A stretch of DNA of 47,921 nt from Bacteroides sp. (lineage in GTDB: Bacteria; Bacteroidota; Bacteroidia; Bacteroidales; Bacteroidaceae), in assembly GCA_019416685.1 (NCBI GenBank), contig DXWV01000045.1, forward strand, positions 1,198-49,118, read 5' to 3'. The notes below the pieces were generated by a model. It was not told the origin of the DNA, did not search any database, and saw nothing but the letters and a program-made list of their open reading frames with translations. Shown one piece after another: positions 33,230-41,015 of the stretch. Numbering within the stretch: the first letter of the stretch is position 1; each line of letters opens with the position of its first letter. The position numbers and the translations under genes were made by a program.

Positions 33230-36200
33230 TCAGAAAGTTATCTCAACTCCAAAATTGAAGGTACGCATGGCGGGAGCTTCACAGAACACCTCACCGTTGA
33301 CCGGTACTTCCGGATCATATTGTTTCCATTTGGCCCACGTCAGCAGGTTGCTGCCCGAGAAGTAGATACGTGCGTTCTCTATCAGCGCTTTCTGCGTCCA
33401 CTGTCCCGGCAGTGTGAAACCGATTGTCAGGTTCTTGAGGCGGATATGATCGGTACTGTGAATATAGCGGGAAGAATTTTGCGGACCGGCCCCTTGTTCC
33501 AATACAAAACGGGGTACGTCGGTTACATCTCCCGGTTTCTGCCAGCGGTCTAAGGCATATACAGGCAGATTGTATGACTTTTCTTTGCTACCGTCAGTCT
33601 CTATCATCGTACCTGCTTTGTCAAAGGAATAACCACCTAATGAATAGGTAAAGGTAAGTCCCAGGTCGAACCATTTGTAAGAGATGATGTTAGTAAAACC
33701 TCCCGAAATCTTCGGATCGGCAGACTTATACGGAATGGCTTGTGCCTTAGAAGCATCATCAGTCTTTTCTTTACTGTAAATCCCCAGTTCATCCTGCGTA
33801 TTCAGGTAGTAAAGGGCTTTTCCGGTCATCGGATCTACTCCGGCAAACTCTTTCACATAGAAACTATTGTAAGGAAGACCGATCTTATGGATAAACCAGG
33901 AACCCTCGATAGACTGCGTCATGTCTCCATCCAGCGTTACGATCTTATTACGGTTGTGCGTCAGGTTCAACACCGATGTCCAGTTAAAGTCCGGACTGGC
34001 AAAGTTGATGGTACGCAGTTCAAATTCCACTCCCCTGTTGTTGAGCTGCCCGATATTTGCCAGATAATTCAGGAAACCAGTGGTAGCACTGATAGGTCGA
34101 TTGTAAAGCAGATCTTTGGTATCGCGGTTGTAATATTCGAGGCTCACAAAGATACGGTTGATAAAAGCCAAGTCGAGACCGATATTGAGATTGTAATTCT
34201 TTTCCCACTTCAAACCCGGATTGGCCTGTGCAGACTCGTACGAACCTGCAGCTCCCATATAGTTCTGTCCGTAACTGTACAATCCCATATACCCGTAGAG
34301 AGCTCCCGGCTGATTACCGTTGACACCATAGGAAGCACGGATTTTCACATCATTCAATACCGGCTTCACAGCGTCCATAAAAGACTCGTTGCTCAGATGC
34401 CACATACCGGAAACAGACCAGAAATCACCCCACCGACTTTCGGGAGCAAGACGGGAACTACCGTCACGACGGTAACTGCCTGCAATGTAGTAACGGTCGT
34501 CATAATCATAATTCAGACGGGAGAGGTAAGAAATCATCCTGTATGCCTGCGTAGAAGAAGCGAAACTTTTCAGCACAGCCGCATTATCCGGTTCGAGCAA
34601 CACATCCGAAGGGAGCTTGGCTTTCTCTCCCATCGCTTTATCACTCTGATAGCTTTCCAGTTCATAAGCAGCCAATACATCAAGGTGGTGTCGGGCGGCA
34701 AATGTACGGGCATAGTTGAGTGAAGTAGATGACAATAGCTTACCATATTCGGTAAATCCCTTTGAAGTCTGGGCATCGCTTCCGCTCTTGGGGCCTGCTC
34801 CGCTGAGGGGATTCAGATAACGTGAATCTTTCTGCACGGTATAATCATAACTCAGCGTCTCTTTCAGCTTCAATCCTTTGATAATATCTATGGAAGCATA
34901 TCCGGTAGAGAACATACGCGTCATCCGGCTACGGTTATAATCGGTACGAATATCGCGAAGCGGATTCACATTGGTACCGGCATAAGAGCCCACATAATTG
35001 CCCGAAGCATTGCGCACTGGCATAGAAGGCGTAGCAGATACCGCTACACAAAGAAATGGATTAATGTTGGAACCACGCTCTTCATTCATCTCCTGACTCA
35101 TCTGAGTGAACATCATATTCCCCCCTATTTCGGCACGGCTACCTATTTTCTGTGTCATGTTCAGACGGGCAGAATAGCGGTCCAAGCTGGAGTTCTCTAC
35201 CAATCCTTCCTGCCGATTGAAACCGAGAGAAGCGTAAAAAGTAGTACGCTCATTACCTCCTGAAGCAGATACCTCGTAATTCTGGTTATGGGCGGTACGG
35301 ATCAGTTCTTTCCGCCAGTCAGTATATCCCAGTTCCGGTATTCCTGCATACGTATCAATATTGGCGTTGGCATACTCCTCGGGAGATTCCAGCCCTTTGT
35401 CTACGGCAGAGTTATACAGACCTTCATAAATCATTTCACGGCGCTGATCACCGTTCAATGTAGGACGGAAGTTGACAGCTGCATTCGAAAAACCACCGCT
35501 GGCACTCAAAGTAACTTTAGTACGTCCTACTGCTCCTTTCTTGGTAGTAATCAGGATCACTCCATTGGCAGCACGCGAACCATAAAGAGAAGCGGCGGCG
35601 GCATCTTTTATCACTGTGATATTCTCAATATCAGCAGGATTAAGCGTACTCATCACATTGGTTTTGGCATTGTTCATATAGGCAGCGTCGGCACCCGTAC
35701 CGGCTCCCATATTACCGGAAGTAACCGGTACGCCATCAATGACAAAAAGGGGCTCGTTGGATGCATTGAACGACCCCATACCACGGATACGGATACTCTG
35801 ATTGGCTCCCGGCTGACCGGAACTGGAAGTAATATTTACTCCCGTTGTCATCCCCTGCAACTTCTGTTCAATAGAGAGTACCGGTACGTTTTTCAGCATA
35901 TCAGCCCGAAGGGTATTGGCCGATCCGGTAAAGGATGACTTTGAAAAGTTTCCGTATCCGGTTACTACAACTTCATCCAAGCTTAGTGATTCGGGACGCA
36001 ACATCACATTTAAAACGCCGTTCTTCGGTACTTTTACCTCTACTGTTTTCATTCCGACATAAGAAACAACCAGAAATTTATCCGATGCCTCCACGTGCAA
36101 GGTATAACGGCCATCCATATCTGTCACCACTCCCCGGCCCGGTGCTCCTTTTACAGAAACGGTAGCTCCGATAAGTGGCTGTTTGTCGTCCGATGATGTC

Positions 36201-36289
36201 ACTACACCTTTTATTTCCAATTGCTGTGCCTGAACATGTATTGCACACAGGCAACCCAACACAAACAATACTACTTTAAAGTTTCTCAT
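33230..36289 (-). CDS. SusC/RagA-family TonB-dependent outer-membrane transporter
   Basis: 1019 residues. Signal peptide MRNFKVVLFVLGCLCAIHVQA; carboxypeptidase-D-like domain (IKGVVTSSDDKQPLIGATVSV, residues about 26-100); TonB box region LDEVVVTGYG; plug domain with IRIRGMGSFNASNEPLFVIDGVP and IKDAAAASLYGSRAANGVI; then a 22-strand-type barrel ending in FNFGVEITF. Works with the SusD protein to import oligosaccharides, driven by TonB. No sensor or anti-sigma gene is adjacent, so the pectin signal must be read by a regulator elsewhere. Transcript start is insulated by a strong terminator at 36424-36478. Confidence 0.96.
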   Translation of the reverse strand: MRNFKVVLFVLGCLCAIHVQAQQLEIKGVVTSSDDKQPLIGATVSVKGAPGRGVVTDMDGRYTLHVEASDKFLVVSYVGMKTVEVKVPKNGVLNVMLRPESLSLDEVVVTGYGNFSKSSFTGSANTLRADMLKNVPVLSIEQKLQGMTTGVNITSSSGQPGANQSIRIRGMGSFNASNEPLFVIDGVPVTSGNMGAGTGADAAYMNNAKTNVMSTLNPADIENITVIKDAAAASLYGSRAANGVILITTKKGAVGRTKVTLSASGGFSNAAVNFRPTLNGDQRREMIYEGLYNSAVDKGLESPEEYANANIDTYAGIPELGYTDWRKELIRTAHNQNYEVSASGGNERTTFYASLGFNRQEGLVENSSLDRYSARLNMTQKIGSRAEIGGNMMFTQMSQEMNEERGSNINPFLCVAVSATPSMPVRNASGNYVGSYAGTNVNPLRDIRTDYNRSRMTRMFSTGYASIDIIKGLKLKETLSYDYTVQKDSRYLNPLSGAGPKSGSDAQTSKGFTEYGKLLSSTSLNYARTFAARHHLDVLAAYELESYQSDKAMGEKAKLPSDVLLEPDNAAVLKSFASSTQAYRMISYLSRLNYDYDDRYYIAGSYRRDGSSRLAPESRWGDFWSVSGMWHLSNESFMDAVKPVLNDVKIRASYGVNGNQPGALYGYMGLYSYGQNYMGAAGSYESAQANPGLKWEKNYNLNIGLDLAFINRIFVSLEYYNRDTKDLLYNRPISATTGFLNYLANIGQLNNRGVEFELRTINFASPDFNWTSVLNLTHNRNKIVTLDGDMTQSIEGSWFIHKIGLPYNSFYVKEFAGVDPMTGKALYYLNTQDELGIYSKEKTDDASKAQAIPYKSADPKISGGFTNIISYKWFDLGLTFTYSLGGYSFDKAGTMIETDGSKEKSYNLPVYALDRWQKPGDVTDVPRFVLEQGAGPQNSSRYIHSTDHIRLKNLTIGFTLPGQWTQKALIENARIYFSGSNLLTWAKWKQYDPEVPVNGEVFCEAPAMRTFNFGVEITF

Positions 36290-36423
36290 TGGTTAATTAT
36301 TTTAAATCCACAAATACCTACTTAGTATTCGTATACTTCAATAATCATACCTTAAAAACGTTGAAGAAATAAATCAAATCTAAACAGCAGTAAATAAAAG
36401 CGTTAATTATTCAAGAAAAGCTA

Positions 36424-36478
36424 AGAAATAAAAAAGGGCTGTAGAATTACTCCACATATTTGTGGAATAATTCTACAG
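36424..36478 (-). terminator. Rho-independent terminator of the zinc-repeat operon
   Basis: CTGTAGAATTA-C-TCCACA (36439-36456) pairs with TGTGGA-A-TAATTCTACAG (36461-36478). On the minus strand the stem is followed by CCCTTTTTTATTTCT. It ends transcripts from 36613-38171 before susC. The remaining parts of 36290-36612 hold nothing clear. Confidence 0.85.
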
Positions 36479-36612
36479 TCTGTTATAGAAAAAATACAGT
36501 TCAGCTGTTCCGTTCTTAATAAAATATTATATATCTAATCATCATTACAAGAAAATAGAGAACCAAAACCTGTTGCGTAACAGAAAAGTCTTAAAACGAA
36601 ACCTTTTTTACT

Positions 36613-37236
36613 TTATAAACGACCAGTCCCACGGCAAACTCCACATCTTCCAGTCCCATTACATACAGGACAATTCGAAATTATAGTATGTCCATCTGTA
36701 TAATATGACGTAGAACTCTGTTTTCCCGTTCCACCACATCCTGTACATTTTCCAGTGCCGTTGCAACCCGAACAATTCACCTGTCCACTATGACTACTCC
36801 CTGTATTATTATATCCACTATTTAGGGGTACATCACCATTATTAGTGGGCACATTTATATAACCATCACCACTGCATACCCAGCATATAACCGCTCCAGT
36901 ACCTTGACAAGCATTACAAGCCACAGGAACCATATAATACGTTCCCGTATAAAAGTTTACTTGCGTCTGTAGTGTACTTCCTGTTCCAGAACAAAGATAG
37001 CAGTTTATTTTTCCATGACCATTACAAGCACTGCAAACTATAGTCTTATGATTATTCTTTGTATTGTTAGTTTGAGTCTGTTTTTTATTCACTATGACAA
37101 AGCCATCAAGCCCCATTCCTTGTTCCTTATAAGAACATAAACTACTCTGCTCCAATAAAATTTCTTGATCATTTTTAGTAAAAGCGATACCTGTCCACAC
37201 AAATAATGATATTGCTAATATTATGATTTTTCGCAT
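36613..37236 (-). CDS. Exported protein made of DnaJ-type CxxCxGxG zinc repeats
   Basis: 207 residues. Signal peptide MRKIIILAISLFVWTGIAF. From residue about 68 on it is a series of CxxCxGxG motifs: CSACNGHG, CYLCSGTG, CNACQGTG, CWVCSGDG, CSGCNGTG, CTGCGGTG, CPVCNGTG and CGVCRGTG, eight in all, which is two DnaJ zinc-finger domains' worth. There is no J domain and no client-binding domain. In DnaJ these motifs bind two zinc ions and aid folding or disulfide chemistry, but here they sit outside the cytoplasm. The link between the halves is rich in Asn, Ser and Gly. Follows two lipoprotein genes, 78 bases behind. Function unknown. Confidence 0.85.
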   Translation of the reverse strand: MRKIIILAISLFVWTGIAFTKNDQEILLEQSSLCSYKEQGMGLDGFVIVNKKQTQTNNTKNNHKTIVCSACNGHGKINCYLCSGTGSTLQTQVNFYTGTYYMVPVACNACQGTGAVICWVCSGDGYINVPTNNGDVPLNSGYNNTGSSHSGQVNCSGCNGTGKCTGCGGTGKQSSTSYYTDGHTIISNCPVCNGTGRCGVCRGTGRL

Positions 37237-37314
37237 GATTATTTAAACTAATATTTGATTAATTTATTCACAAAAACAAAACCAGAAGCAAATGTTTACA
37301 AAATATTAATCCAA

Positions 37315-37797
37315 CTATTTAGTTTTAGAAAACAGTTTTTTATACCATGGTTGTGCTACATTATAAATCTCCTTTTGAGATACAGGAATAGTCATTTCCA
37401 AAGCCTTCAAATCCTCTACTGTAGCTTTTCTAAAATCTCTGAATGAGGCCGGGAAACCCGTTATTACCAAAGTCCGTTTTCCATAAGACTTCTTCGTAAA
37501 AGTCATTTGAGGTTCCAACAAGATATCAGCATCATTTTCTTTTATGATATCAGCTATCATATTACTTTTGCGTAATTCTAATGGTGGCTGTCCCCAATTA
37601 AAAAGGACAAAATTCCATGTAACGACTTTTTCTATCTTTTGCTTCACATCTAAGTCAGCTACCGTAGGATATTGATAGACTCCTGAGTCTACATTTATTG
37701 CTGTAGAGGTACTTTTCTTCATAACCGAACACGAAGAAAACAATGTTATTATACATATGAATAAAAAAATAACTTTCTGTTTCATAGTTCTTATCAT
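37315..37797 (-). CDS. Putative lipoprotein, paralogue of the upstream gene
   Basis: 160 residues (start at 37797, or the ATG at 37785 giving MKQKVIFLFICIITLFSSC). Lipobox LFSSC, then STSTAINVDS and TVADLDV. The C-terminal region ADILLEPQMTF..LVITGFPASFRDFR matches ADILVERQYEA..VTITGYPAKYKNFR of the 37794-38171 protein, so they are paralogues. The family is not recognised. Its ATG overlaps the previous stop by four bases (ATGA), so the two are translated together. Probably anchored in the outer or inner membrane, facing the periplasm. Confidence 0.75.
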   Translation of the reverse strand: MIRTMKQKVIFLFICIITLFSSCSVMKKSTSTAINVDSGVYQYPTVADLDVKQKIEKVVTWNFVLFNWGQPPLELRKSNMIADIIKENDADILLEPQMTFTKKSYGKRTLVITGFPASFRDFRKATVEDLKALEMTIPVSQKEIYNVAQPWYKKLFSKTK

Positions 37798-38171
37798 TTA
37801 GACGATTCCACTCTAAAATTCTTGTATTTAGCAGGATAACCGGTTATTGTTACAGATTTCACCTTTTTAGGACCAAACATACGTGACTTAAAGACCGCCT
37901 CATACTGTCTTTCTACCAAAATATCCGCATTCCCATTCTCCTTAAGAGTAGCTGCAACAGCATTATTAATTATATGCGTCATTCCTGCTTTACGATCTTG
38001 TTTCTTAGGATAATAAATATAAGAGACTTTTACATTAGAAATATCCAAATCAGCAACCGTCGTACTACTTAATGAAGAATTTACATTCATGGTTGTCGAT
38101 GTTGACGTTCTAAACACTGAACAAGAACTAACAAACAAAGCTAATAACAAGCCAAATAAAAAATGTTTCAT
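37794..38171 (-). CDS. Putative lipoprotein of unknown family
   Basis: 125 residues. Signal peptide and lipobox MKHFLFGLLLALFVSSC, then VFRTSTSTTMNVNSS and TTVADLDIS, a linker, and a domain ending NADILVERQYEAVF..VTITGYPAKYKNFRVESSK. The domain is shared with the next gene. No function known. First gene of a three-gene secreted-protein operon (two lipoproteins and the zinc-repeat protein). A TAAACTTT-like sequence lies close upstream, but a clear promoter was not found. Confidence 0.75.
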   Translation of the reverse strand: MKHFLFGLLLALFVSSCSVFRTSTSTTMNVNSSLSSTTVADLDISNVKVSYIYYPKKQDRKAGMTHIINNAVAATLKENGNADILVERQYEAVFKSRMFGPKKVKSVTITGYPAKYKNFRVESSK

Positions 38172-38347
38172 AATACAATTATTTTAAAGTTTAAGTCCCC
38201 TCAATTATCTATTATTATCAACAATTGCTAATCAGCAGGGACTTTGTGAAACCGATATAGCAATAATTCTTTATTAAATTATTATATGTAATATTACAAA
38301 ATGAAATAAATAATTCTTTGCAAAGAAAATCTGTTTTACTTAAACAC

Positions 38348-38395
38348 AAAAAAAAAAACGTCCCTGATTAGTTTACATGTAAACTAATCAGGGAC
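38348..38395 (-). terminator. Perfect 18-bp palindrome terminator
   Basis: 38360-38395 is a perfect inverted repeat (GTCCCTGATTAGTTTACA and its complement) followed, on the minus strand, by a run of eleven or more T. It ends the transcript of the small HTH gene. No gene is seen elsewhere in 38172-38569. Confidence 0.88.
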
Positions 38396-38569
38396 ACAGT
38401 AAAACAGTTTTCCGAACTTACATCATTTATGTTTCTCAGAAGCCCGTATCAAGTAAAAGCAGTAGTTATTATATCAGAACAAACAGGAACGGCAAAGAGT
38501 TATTTTTGTTAAGAATCACAAAAGCTTTTGAACTCTATTTTTAATCCTAACAGATTCAGAATACATTTT

Positions 38570-38782
38570 TCAATCTACTTTAGATTTCACTTCATCAGAA
38601 TAAATTTTAAAGAAATCATATTCAAGAATGATAGAGATTCGCAATAACACATCAGTATCAATAGAACTTTTATCATATATTTTATATACATTAGTACGAC
38701 TATAAGCTAATTCTTTCGCCAACCATACAACCGTTTTATGCCGTTCTTCCATTTTTTGCCGAATAAGTTTGCCTATGTGCAT
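38570..38782 (-). CDS. Small helix-turn-helix (XRE-like) protein
   Basis: 70 residues from ATG 38782 (MHIGKLIRQKMEERHKTVV). The frame is open further upstream but that part has no relation to an HTH and would start in odd sequence, so the inner ATG was chosen. WLAKELAYSRTNVYKIYDK is a helix-turn-helix, followed by IDTDVLLRISIILEYDFFKIY. This is the pattern of short XRE-type proteins found often in Bacteroides. It ends before a strong terminator and is not in the operon with the lipoproteins, but might control them. Confidence 0.75.
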   Translation of the reverse strand: MHIGKLIRQKMEERHKTVVWLAKELAYSRTNVYKIYDKSSIDTDVLLRISIILEYDFFKIYSDEVKSKVD

Positions 38783-39421
38783 ACGTATTATTGTAGTAGT
38801 ATTGCCTGTAAACTCCCCCTGACTATGACCATGAATAAACAAGATAAATAATTCTAAGTCATAAAATAAAAAAAGCGTGGGAGCTGTTTCTTGTCTATCC
38901 CACCTTTTAGGCTCTCGCATAGCCCAACTCAAAGGATAAACAACGCCAGTTAGCCCACGCCTGTATGATATAACACCTCAACAAGCCGAATGATTATCCG
39001 GCTTGTTTTAGTGGATATACAATCATACCACGCAGACGCTTTTGTTGCAATTATCTTCTTTGAGTTCTGGATTTGCGAGATTCAAAAGGTAGAAGTATAA
39101 CGCGTAAAAACGCCTCTCTCATAAAATGACATCCCGCCAGCCCTATCGGACCAACTGGAATGATGCAAAAATAACAAACATTTACGAATATACCAAAACT
39201 ATTTGCAAAAACCACACTGCCTGCTTTCAAAAAAGTTGGAATTAATAATAATCTGATAAGGTCATTTCTTCTGTACAGATAACAGTTCTAACCACTGCTC
39301 CTCGGCACAAGCAGAATGTTTCTACAACTACACTTTATTTTTCTTCCCCAACCAACAACCTATTATCAACAATTTCAAATTTCTAAATCCAATTCCTGCC
39401 ACATCTCCGAAGTCGGATGCA
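38783..39421. other. Unexplained region upstream of the small HTH gene
   Basis: About 640 bases. Minus-strand frame 38783-38932 (SWAMREPKRWDRQETAPTLF...) reads like real protein sequence, joined in frame to the HTH gene, but has no believable start. A hairpin ACAAGCC (38981-38987) / GGCTTGT (39000-39006) is followed by TTTTA on the plus strand. The stretch may be a conserved non-coding leader or RNA. No tRNA or known RNA was recognised. Confidence 0.4.
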
Positions 39422-39541
39422 ATGAGCAAAGACATGAAAAAACGAAGCTTCAAATTCTTCAGTTCAACTATCTGTTATGCCTTTTTGCAAGCAACCAGCT
39501 TTGTGGACGATCATTTAGAACATACACAAAATACTCTGTAA
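39422..39541 (+). CDS. Possible 39-residue small protein
   Basis: ATG 39422 to TAA 39539-39541: MSKDMKKRSFKFFSSTICYAF, then LQATSFVDDHLEHTQNTL. It has a basic start, a short hydrophobic stretch and an acidic tail. The stop codon lies inside the hairpin 39532-39572. No promoter, SD or family was recognised, so this is only a candidate. Confidence 0.25.
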   Translation: MSKDMKKRSFKFFSSTICYAFLQATSFVDDHLEHTQNTL

Positions 39542-39572
39542 CAGCAATATGAAAAACAACTGTTACAGAGTA
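39532..39572 (-). terminator. Hairpin behind hlyD
   Basis: TACTCTGTAACAG (39532-39544) pairs perfectly with CTGTTACAGAGTA (39560-39572). On the minus strand TTTTG follows. It lies 45 bases past the hlyD stop. Confidence 0.65.
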
Positions 39573-39616
39573 CCCCAAAACATATTCTTATATTACGTAT
39601 TTAGAAAAAAGCTTCT

Positions 39617-40864
39617 TTATTTTACCTTTAGTTTTGTTTTATTCTTATATTGACTCATATCGCTCACCACTATCCTATCCCCCGGTTGCAAACCACTTAC
39701 CACTTCTACATACTCAAAATTAGAGTCGCCCAGCTGAACTTTCCGTTTTACAATCTCATCATCTGCAGTCATTACAAACAATTCATACTCACCACGGCCT
39801 ACATAATAAGAAGCATTGGCAATCCGCATCACATCTTCTTTCACAGCATTCATCACATACACATCTGTTTTCAGTCCCGAACGCAAACGACGGTTGTTAT
39901 CATCCACCAATTGTACGGAGAAAGAGATAACCCCGTTCTTTGACAATGGTGTCACACTGCTGACCACTCCTTCCAGCTTTTCCGTACCAATCTTCACTAT
40001 TGCTTTTCCGCCGGCGGCAACACGGTCACCGTAAGTATCGGCAATTTCACCTTCTACCTTGAAATGACTCAAATCGGAAATAATAGCCAACTGTCCGCCT
40101 TGTGGTACCTGTGCACCCACCTGATTATTAATATAAGTAAGAATAGCCTTGCGCGGAGAACGGATTTGTGCATCGTCCAATGTACGTTTCATCTCGGCAA
40201 GGTTCTTACGGAAAATGTTGAAATCGAGTTCCTGCACCTGCAATTCGGCAGCAGCAACCTCTTTCTCATTATTATATTGTTGTTTGAGTTGTTCATATTC
40301 TAACTGAGCTACATTATAACTCAGTTCTGCCTGACGCACCTTATCGGTAGTACCGGCCCCAAGACTATCCAGATAATGCTCATTACGAAGTTCCACTTTC
40401 ATACGGTTCAGTTTCATAGCCGAAATCTTTATCTGCATGGCCATGTCAGAAAGTTTAGTCTGATTATTTACACGAAGCTGATCCAACTTATAGCGGCGCA
40501 TCTGCTCTTCATCCAACAGCTTCTTGTATTCCGTCTCAGTACTTTGAAGGTCGAGCTTCAAAATAGGAGTGCCTACATCCACACTGTCACCACCACGGCG
40601 ATACACCTCTACAATACGGCTATTGATAGGCGAAGTTATAATTTCTTCAAAAGCCGGTGCCACCTTACCCGATGCACTGACACTGACTTCAATCGTTCCT
40701 TTGTCAACAGTAGAAAGTACAAGATCCTTCTTCTGAACCCCTGTACGCATCAGGGAAACAAGTACACTGACAACCACGACGGCCGTAACCCCAATGGCTG
40801 AATAGCGAATAATCTTTTTATTACGTTCTTTGTTACGTACTTCTTTCGGAATTTCTCTGTCCAT
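39617..40864 (-). CDS. HlyD/RND-type periplasmic adaptor protein
   Basis: 415 residues. One membrane helix at about 22-42 (YSAIGVTAVVVVSVLVSLM) anchors it. Barrel-sandwich segments SGKVAPAFEEIITSPINSRIVEV and GGQLAIISDLSHFKVEGEIADTYGDRV flank a long coiled coil (about 110-230, many Glu/Gln/Leu). A beta-barrel follows (IGTEKLEGVVSSVTPLS...LRSGLKTDVYV), then a membrane-proximal domain with LQPGDRIVVSDMSQYKNKTKLKVK. This is the standard adaptor of MacAB-TolC-like pumps. It is a lone gene here, 13 kb from the ABC operon, but carries the same palindrome and sigma-54-like element, so it belongs to that pump. Confidence 0.94.
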   Translation of the reverse strand: MDREIPKEVRNKERNKKIIRYSAIGVTAVVVVSVLVSLMRTGVQKKDLVLSTVDKGTIEVSVSASGKVAPAFEEIITSPINSRIVEVYRRGGDSVDVGTPILKLDLQSTETEYKKLLDEEQMRRYKLDQLRVNNQTKLSDMAMQIKISAMKLNRMKVELRNEHYLDSLGAGTTDKVRQAELSYNVAQLEYEQLKQQYNNEKEVAAAELQVQELDFNIFRKNLAEMKRTLDDAQIRSPRKAILTYINNQVGAQVPQGGQLAIISDLSHFKVEGEIADTYGDRVAAGGKAIVKIGTEKLEGVVSSVTPLSKNGVISFSVQLVDDNNRRLRSGLKTDVYVMNAVKEDVMRIANASYYVGRGEYELFVMTADDEIVKRKVQLGDSNFEYVEVVSGLQPGDRIVVSDMSQYKNKTKLKVK

Positions 40865-40897
40865 CTTATTTCTATTTACGATTTTACGATTGGAGAT

Positions 40898-40912
40898 ACT
40901 AAATCTGTGCCA
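40898..40912 (-). promoter_or_regulatory. Sigma-54-like promoter of hlyD
   Basis: The minus strand reads TGGCACAGATTTAGT: perfect -24 TGGCAC, weak -12 (TAG for TTG). It lies 35-48 bases before the hlyD ATG. Confidence 0.55.
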
Positions 40913-40956
40913 AAGTCGTAATCTATTGATAACAAGGAAAAAAACAAAAAAGAAGA

Positions 40957-40974
40957 GTGTCCGAAAATGAACAC
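40957..40974 (-). promoter_or_regulatory. Palindromic activator site, copy C (hlyD)
   Basis: GTGTCCGAAAATGAACAC, one base different from copy A. It lies 45 bases from the TGGCAC element, as in A and B. The extra GAAC half-site is absent. Confidence 0.65.
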
Positions 40975-41015
40975 CCTGTACGAATTCAGAGAATGAGATG
41001 TTACAAACACCCAGG

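Noticed and set aside
33740..34723. 327-residue plus-strand ORF over susC
   Set aside because: Antisense to a SusC barrel; no domain, no promoter.
38783..38932. 50-residue extension of the small HTH protein
   Set aside because: It does not belong to the HTH fold and the inner ATG at 38782 gives a normal length; kept only as a finding about the region.
39316..39552. 78-residue plus-strand ORF behind hlyD
   Set aside because: Composition is noise-like and it overlaps the slightly better 39-codon frame and the hairpin; no start context.
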